This document shows positions 26,101-29,987 of a stretch of DNA of 29,987 nucleotides, piece by piece (the stretch's first letter is position 1; each line of letters begins with the position of its first letter). This DNA is from Muribaculaceae bacterium (lineage in GTDB: Bacteria > Bacteroidota > Bacteroidia > Bacteroidales > Muribaculaceae), in contig VSPM01000032.1 of assembly GCA_009775365.1 (NCBI GenBank), positions 1 through 29,987 on the forward strand, written 5' to 3'. The notes under the pieces were generated by a model. The model did no database searches, had not been told where the DNA came from, and worked only from the letters and a program-made list of their open reading frames with translations. Position numbers and translations under genes: made by a program.

Positions 26101-27911
26101 AGGATGCTAATGAGTTGCTCGAAATCTTTGAAACAACTACACCTTATTCCTTCTTATGGTTTAAGCTACTTATGGATTTGCAGTTTGCGGAACATAAGAA
26201 ATCAAAGGAACGCGAATTTGAGGTTAGCTTCACGGAATTTGAGATTACAAATTTTGGAAAAGGTGTAAGCCTTAAAAATCCTTCAAAAGACATACCAGAC
26301 TGGATAGAAAACGCAGGATCGTTAGACGTTTTCCTTTGCAGTCTAAAGAAGACTGATAAACTTGCATCATCAATTATAAAAATTGATGGTTCATCAGTTG
26401 AATTGGCTATAGATGCTAAAGACGTCAAGAAGTTTAATGGCGTGGTTCAGATTAAACTTATAGCCCGTGATTCAATAAACCACATTGATTCATTGCGCCA
26501 GAGGTTTATTCAGCTTGGATTCGAGGATGAGTATAATCTCAATGAGAATCTAAACCAGAGGATAGAGTTCATCTATGGACCTCCGGGAACAGGCAAGACC
26601 ACTCGCCTTGTGAAAAAATTGTCAGATGTTATAAGTAATCCGAATGGGTACAAGAATATTCTTGTTCTGACTCCTACCAACAAGGCTGCCGATGTAATTG
26701 CTACCAAACTGTTTGATAACAATAACTGTGGTGACTATCTTACCCGATTTGGAGCGACAGAGAGTCAAGACCTGATAGAAGAGGCTGTTGTGCAGTCTCG
26801 CGATACTTTCTTTATAGATTCTTTGGATCGGAACATCGTTGTTACAACGGTTGCACGATACTCCTACGACTGTTTTCAGCCAGATAACTGTGCTATCTGC
26901 GATTTTGACTGGGATTTGATTGTAATAGATGAAGCCTCAATGGTGGATATAGTCCCTATGATTTATATACTATATAAAAGTAAGGATGCCGACTTCATTA
27001 TTGCAGGCGACCCGAAACAGATTGAACCTGTCACTCAAAACGATATGCCTACCTATAATATCTATGATATGGTAGGGCTTAATAGTTTCAAGGAAGCAAT
27101 CGAGAACTATGAGAGGTTCCCGATTGAGGCTTTGACTACTCAACACCGGTCCATCCCAACAATCGGAACACTTGTAAGTCAATTCGCTTATGACGGTTTG
27201 GTAAAACATGATGTTGCACGGACAACCCCCAAACCTCTAAATATTGATGGGTTGAGTTTGCAGGCGATAAACTTTGTAGGCTTCAGGACCGAAGAGTTGG
27301 ATAGGCTTTACGGGCTGACGGCAATAGGTAAATCTCCATTCCACTTATATTCTGCGATTCTTACCTACAATATGGTTCGCTATATGGCAGAACAGATAGA
27401 GAAAAATCATCCGGGTAAGGATTATTCGATTGGCATTGTTACGCCATACGGGGCTCAGGCAGATGCCATTAGCCAAATGGAGGCATATCATCCAATGAGC
27501 ACACCTCACTGCAAAGTAACCGCTGGAACAGTACATAGATTTCAAGGTGACGAGTGCGACATAATGTTCTTACTGCTCAATCCCCCGGCGAATCCGGGTG
27601 AGAACTCCCATGTCAATAATGACAATATCATAAATGTTGCCATGAGCCGTGCTCGTGATTACTTATTCTTCCTTATGCCACAAAGTCAGTTGGATGGCTT
27701 TAATATCAAAAGACGATTACGTGATTTGGTAACAAAGAAGAGTACAATCACTTATACAGAGTTGGAGAAGCTGCTATTTGGCGAAATAGGTTACATTGAA
27801 CGTAATACAAATGTTACCTGCCATTTGCCTGTTAACGTTTATTCCGACTCAATGTTGAAATATGAAGTTCGCATAAGCGACACTGCTCTGGACATTCAAA
27901 TTAACGACTAG
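23115..27911 (+). CDS. Sacsin/Hsp90-like GHKL ATPase fused to UPF1-like SF1 helicase
   Basis: A 1598-residue fusion. The N-terminal GHKL ATPase (about 30-250) has the N-box ELLQNADD (E50, N54, D57) and the glycine box GKFGIGFKA from 117, as in sacsin and Hsp90. The middle (about 250-830) is of unknown fold. A charged, Lys/Glu/Ala-rich stretch (about 830-1010) is probably coiled coil plus linker. The C-terminal third is an SF1 helicase of the UPF1/Dna2 type: GPPGTGKT at 1155-1162 (K1161), DEAS with D1272/E1273, GDPKQIEPV, QHRS from Q1343, HRFQGDE at 1474-1480, and MSRAR at 1510-1514. All motifs are intact, so both ATPases are probably active. Such fusions occur in defence islands and are predicted to sense and unwind foreign nucleic acid. 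I do not recognise a named system. Confidence 0.85.
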   Translation: MAITQRQQQLFDDLHAKRSKQAEVLDDFAMRGIKQSVVDMYNQKAHFIYELLQNADDARASEVTFELYPKKLVFRHNGTERFTVSEDREDAIPYGHINAITAIGFSGKQQDEGNKIGKFGIGFKAIYQYSSTPEIYDETFCFRIEQFIVPTQMASDYPARAPKETIFVFPFDQPDKAFNDIKSKLESLNNPILFLRHLQNVSVIVNGKYQGVYSKKSQFKEVVEDITHNLCEIDNRGEKQMMHLFTRPIKVNNEQKDNYYISVGYGLTEDGDIDVETRPNVFCFFPTSEKFGDICCITHAPFELVNSRQQLKDTSYNDSLKRLLANLSAEALPILRDYYLKSKKTIFDGNILRIIPPRGNYWPERDDSVFRKKYIEIIKENELILSREKLYSTPDCLLMVSNLSLANLISTDQLQELKGEDVHFLNAKIWGMANEDYELGNLLTKTLGVETFDADDLLGELTPEFMDAQSYDWVKRLYNHLHKKEHETWETDDDENAWDYSACSSPIVKTSTGEWVSAYTSLGELNVFLPLKTKVDDTDYKFVNEEYLKEDVTRNFLRNALHLTQPDSWSYIGSVIFQHCQSKELSSEQLLHFFEFIYKYLQGIEDAEKRAEKLGEIKKSFALLTQNDSFTLLSTPIYYDSKMLKSFMYGVKCNFVASEKYADFIKRYTEERYRAFLIELGVIFRPSIQSEENYYEGWVPSAVIKRFNLRTHTAAKYTDYFFPNIKEFADNKRKDKVTSQTLWSWLADENLSKYRYARCRYRYYSWYSAQPADSKLYTELKSLKWICINNEWVSPSETYLEELDAAGYEITDSIVEFLEIQKKERDLKELGLTDEEIQRNRIGKMVEESGLTEDEVQAALAKAKAEKAARKVAATKSADNNERKDSFNGNYQTSDATNPDAHKDERERKSAIEKKREEWEKMSKAPNGRPATSQSGGGKASSLDIPDMHTGGNPDEPFFDNAPAEKKQSSADKCKRATEKFKRKNTEAKNAAEKAEDANELLEIFETTTPYSFLWFKLLMDLQFAEHKKSKEREFEVSFTEFEITNFGKGVSLKNPSKDIPDWIENAGSLDVFLCSLKKTDKLASSIIKIDGSSVELAIDAKDVKKFNGVVQIKLIARDSINHIDSLRQRFIQLGFEDEYNLNENLNQRIEFIYGPPGTGKTTRLVKKLSDVISNPNGYKNILVLTPTNKAADVIATKLFDNNNCGDYLTRFGATESQDLIEEAVVQSRDTFFIDSLDRNIVVTTVARYSYDCFQPDNCAICDFDWDLIVIDEASMVDIVPMIYILYKSKDADFIIAGDPKQIEPVTQNDMPTYNIYDMVGLNSFKEAIENYERFPIEALTTQHRSIPTIGTLVSQFAYDGLVKHDVARTTPKPLNIDGLSLQAINFVGFRTEELDRLYGLTAIGKSPFHLYSAILTYNMVRYMAEQIEKNHPGKDYSIGIVTPYGAQADAISQMEAYHPMSTPHCKVTAGTVHRFQGDECDIMFLLLNPPANPGENSHVNNDNIINVAMSRARDYLFFLMPQSQLDGFNIKRRLRDLVTKKSTITYTELEKLLFGEIGYIERNTNVTCHLPVNVYSDSMLKYEVRISDTALDIQIND

Positions 27912-27913
27912 AG

Positions 27914-28714
27914 ATGAAGAAGGTACTTTTTCTGCATGGGTTCACTTCGAGCGGGGAATGCGAGATAGCGCGGACGTTACGTTCGGAGTTGGAGGGGGTT
28001 GCCGAGGTCGTTGCCCCGGACCTGCCGTTGCATCCTTACAAGGCAATGAATCTTCTAAAGGATATGTGTGACACCGAGGATTTCAATCTGATTGTCGGGT
28101 CGAGCTGCGGGGCTTTCTACGGTCAGCAGCTTGTGAGGCTGACCGGTGTTCCGGCTGTTCTTGTAAGTCCGTTTCTGCGTATGACAGAGTTTCTTGAGCC
28201 TCGCATCGGCTTTCATGAATATAAGTCACCACGCACAGACGGCAAGCAGTCGTTTGAAGTCACGCCGGAGTTGATCAACGAGTTTGCCGATATGGAGGAG
28301 CATCAGTTTGATTGCTATGACGAGTTTAACCGCGATAGAGTTTGGGGTATGTTTGGCTCGCAGGATACGCTTGCACATTTCCGCGACTTGTTCGTGAAGT
28401 ATTACCCCAAAACGATAGATTTCGACGGTCCACATACCATGACCGCCGACAACGTGCGCCATGGGCTCGTCCCGGTTGTAAAATCTATGCTCAATGATGT
28501 GTATCCAATCCGCGAGCGGTATTTCCGCCACTTCAAAGGGAATGAATACCGGCTTTGGCACGTGGCAAAGGATTCCGAGACATTGGAGCGGATGGTAGTC
28601 TATCAGGCTCTCTACGGTCAGCACGGCTATTGGGTACGACCTGAAAAAATGTTTTTTGAGAGAATTAAGAGAAGCGGACGGATTTTTCCAAGGTTCTCTG
28701 AAATAAGCAAATAA
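27914..28714 (+). CDS. YqiA-like alpha/beta hydrolase fused to a DUF1653 domain
   Basis: A 266-residue protein with two parts. Residues 1 to about 190 resemble the YqiA/UPF0227 esterase family: LFLHGFTSS at the start, nucleophile elbow GSSCG with S64, GSQDT with D151, and GPHTM with H174, so a full catalytic triad can be proposed. Residues about 203-250 match DUF1653: YFRHFKGNEYRLWHVAKDSE, then VVYQALYG and GYWVRPEKMF. The two are usually separate genes. It starts 2 bases after the helicase gene, though higher GC suggests a different history. Substrate unknown; the hydrolase could be a housekeeping esterase, and DUF1653 might act as a small accessory binding module. It is followed one base later by the next gene. 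Confidence 0.8.
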   Translation: MKKVLFLHGFTSSGECEIARTLRSELEGVAEVVAPDLPLHPYKAMNLLKDMCDTEDFNLIVGSSCGAFYGQQLVRLTGVPAVLVSPFLRMTEFLEPRIGFHEYKSPRTDGKQSFEVTPELINEFADMEEHQFDCYDEFNRDRVWGMFGSQDTLAHFRDLFVKYYPKTIDFDGPHTMTADNVRHGLVPVVKSMLNDVYPIRERYFRHFKGNEYRLWHVAKDSETLERMVVYQALYGQHGYWVRPEKMFFERIKRSGRIFPRFSEISK

Positions 28715-28715
28715 T

Positions 28716-29471
28716 ATGGTAATTGAAAGAAATAAAGAGACTCCACGGACAAACAATCTGCTTTTACTTTTCGTCCTGCAGTGCCGCGCCGATGATTTCA
28801 TACAAAGGTTTGAGGAGCAGAATAATCGCTGTTTCATGGGTGTTTACAGCATCTATCAGGTTGCGTACTGCAATTATCTGATTCTCTCTGATGAGGAGTG
28901 GAATCCGGCATTCATGACAGTGGTGAAATCCTGTCGAATGGAGTGTAAGAAGATTCTTGATTACCTGAAAACTGTAATATCCATTCCGGACACATTTGAA
29001 GCCGAACTCGCTGTATTTCTTAAGAAATTCTCATATTATGAAGACGATGAGGATTTAGATATGATGCTTGACGGCAGTTTGCATGAATTGGTATCTCTCG
29101 GATACAGAGAAATAGATTGTAAGCTGTATGAGGCAGGAATGAAGCTGAAATATTCCGAAGTAAAAGAATTATTGCGAAAAGGAGCAAATCCCCGGATTAA
29201 TATATCCGGAGACTATACTGCGTCCGAGGCTGAAAATATTAAGTGCGAAGACGTTTCATGTCTGACGACCGATGTCCATACCGTTATTTGTGATACTGTT
29301 GATCTGGACGGCATCTATTCTTATTGGGAGAAAGGCATAAACAGAGAAGAACAAACCTTTATAGCAGAAGATTTAAGGTCATTCTTTCAAGCGGCTGCGT
29401 ATCAAATTATGAAAATATTAATTTCAAATAATACATCACAAACGTTTGACACATGGATAAAGACGAACTGA
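28716..29471 (+). CDS. Unknown protein with one ankyrin-like motif
   Basis: A 251-residue protein that I do not recognise as a whole. One segment near residues 139-166 reads AGMKLKYSEVKELLRKGANPRI, which fits a single ankyrin repeat helix-loop (a KELLRKGANP core). No second repeat is clear. The N-terminal half is helical with a cysteine-rich stretch (SCRMECKKIL near 69-78), and the DDEDLDMML segment near 112 is acidic. It starts one base after the previous stop and its 3' end overlaps the next gene by 19 bases, so it belongs to the same short operon. Probably a protein-interaction or immunity-type factor, but this is a guess. Confidence 0.7.
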   Translation: MVIERNKETPRTNNLLLLFVLQCRADDFIQRFEEQNNRCFMGVYSIYQVAYCNYLILSDEEWNPAFMTVVKSCRMECKKILDYLKTVISIPDTFEAELAVFLKKFSYYEDDEDLDMMLDGSLHELVSLGYREIDCKLYEAGMKLKYSEVKELLRKGANPRINISGDYTASEAENIKCEDVSCLTTDVHTVICDTVDLDGIYSYWEKGINREEQTFIAEDLRSFFQAAAYQIMKILISNNTSQTFDTWIKTN

Positions 29472-29674
29472 TTGACGAAATCAATCTTTACAAAAGCAGA
29501 ATAAATTGGGTTCTGTTGGATTCCACGCAAGATGGAGATTACAGAAATCTGACCGGCAAGGAGTTCGATGAACTTACATTCTGTAACGATAACATCGCCG
29601 ACCTCGAAGATGAGATTGACATGTTGGATGACGATGATAACGATGAAGTTGTCAAGAACTTCTTCGGAATGTAG
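29453..29674 (+). CDS. Small acidic hypothetical protein
   Basis: A 73-residue protein, overlapping the end of the previous gene by 19 bases. It begins MDKDELIDEINLYKSRINW and has a central helix with heptad-like spacing, then a run of acidic residues (EDEIDMLDDDDND) near the end. It could form a short coiled coil. I recognise no family. The gap to the membrane-protein gene is 27 bases. Confidence 0.6.
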   Translation: MDKDELIDEINLYKSRINWVLLDSTQDGDYRNLTGKEFDELTFCNDNIADLEDEIDMLDDDDNDEVVKNFFGM

Positions 29675-29701
29675 CGCTTATCAACTGTTGAATTTGAAGA
29701 T

Positions 29702-29911
29702 ATGAGCGACAAGGGCAGAATTATTTGGAAAGGCATCGGAATGTTGCTGGCGTATGGGGCGATTACAGCAGCGGTCATATATTTCCTCAACGGCTGTACA
29801 TTCGACAAATGGAAAGCCGTGACATGGGCAATGTTCATGGCGTTTGGTATTTGGCAAAGCTATCGATGGTTTCAGCGTAAAGTCGAAGAATTGAACGATA
29901 AGGAGGATTAA
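29702..29911 (+). CDS. Small two-helix membrane protein
   Basis: A 69-residue protein with two hydrophobic segments, about 9-30 (IIWKGIGMLLAYGAITAAVI) and 37-54, separated by a short polar loop with one cysteine. A basic, charged C-terminal tail (QRKVEELNDKED) lies outside them. It is likely an inner-membrane protein. Its stop overlaps the start of the next gene by one base, so it is probably co-expressed with the RecD2-like gene. Function unknown. Confidence 0.65.
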   Translation: MSDKGRIIWKGIGMLLAYGAITAAVIYFLNGCTFDKWKAVTWAMFMAFGIWQSYRWFQRKVEELNDKED

Positions 29912-29987
29912 TGACGAAGCTGCGCGGAGTGGTTGAGCATATCACTTACCAGAATCCGGAGAATGGATGGTCGGTGATGAAAGTCAA
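29911..29987 (+). CDS. recD2: RecD2-type DNA helicase, 5' end only
   Basis: The window cuts this gene after 25 complete codons. The visible residues begin MTKLRGVVEHITYQNPENGW and continue in frame to the edge. The pattern G-V-V-E-x-I-T-Y-x-N-x-E-N-G-W matches the N-terminal OB-fold segment of RecD2-type ATP-dependent helicases (similar to GVVERITYHNEENG). A clear Shine-Dalgarno, aggagg at 29901-29906, lies 4 bases before the ATG, which overlaps the stop of the membrane-protein gene by one base (TAATG). The catalytic part is outside the window, so function is inferred from the first residues only. Confidence 0.75.
   Translation, partial: MTKLRGVVEHITYQNPENGWSVMKV

Noticed and set aside
1..29987. 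CRISPR array, tRNA, rRNA or insertion sequence
   Set aside because: No regularly spaced repeats, no tRNA-like cloverleaf and no transposase motifs were seen.

Overview
The window looks like chromosomal DNA of a Bacteroidota bacterium, probably of the order Bacteroidales and possibly Muribaculaceae. The signs are TAnnTTTG-type -7 promoter boxes at the left end, mostly weak Shine-Dalgarno sequences, intermediate GC content, and a small divergent protein with the TLKRLxGY pattern I associate with Bacteroidota. The species assignment is inference. Almost every base is coding. I see no tRNA, rRNA, CRISPR array, transposase or integrase.

Left block (about 340-17548): one tightly packed operon of eight genes. 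Adjacent genes overlap by 1 or 4 bases or sit within a few bases of each other. The order is: small HTH regulator; N6-adenine methyltransferase with a degenerate HsdR-N-like domain; two-TRD HsdS-type specificity subunit; AlbA_2/GHKL ATP-binding protein; a giant NERD + pseudokinase + Ser/Thr kinase + P-loop ATPase; a 522-aa partner; an 1825-aa protein with a PD-(D/E)XK-like motif and a HerA/FtsK-type ATPase; and a PP2C phosphatase. There is no classical HsdR. The gene content matches the published methylation-associated defence system (MADS: methyltransferase, kinase, ATPase and nuclease domains) or a MADS-like relative. From memory of the family names, the components correspond to MAD1, 2, 5, 6, 7 and 8, while the MAD3/MAD4 pair seems to be missing and an AlbA_2 protein and a PP2C phosphatase are present instead. 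The likely logic is that the methyltransferase and specificity subunit mark self DNA, the kinase/phosphatase pair sets the signalling state, and the large ATPase/nuclease proteins attack unmodified phage DNA. The last three large proteins also recall the DndF-DndG-DndH (DptFGH) restriction trio in order and size.

Middle block (17626-27911): further accessory, probably defence-related genes, all on + and close together. They are a KAP-family P-loop NTPase, a 150-aa protein of unknown function, an exonuclease III-like EEP phosphohydrolase, an ASCH-domain protein, an ImmA/IrrE-type zinc metallopeptidase with an ArdC-like N-terminus, a 51-aa very acidic protein, and a 1598-aa fusion of a sacsin/Hsp90-type GHKL ATPase with a UPF1-like SF1 helicase. 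I do not know this combination as a named system.

Right end (27914-29987): a YqiA-like alpha/beta hydrolase fused to a DUF1653 domain, a 251-aa unknown protein with one ankyrin-like motif, a small acidic coiled-coil-like protein, a two-helix membrane protein, and the first 25 codons of a RecD2-type helicase cut by the window edge.

The most unusual non-coding-type signal is a pair of perfect, overlapping inverted repeats (3082-3137) inside the specificity-subunit gene.
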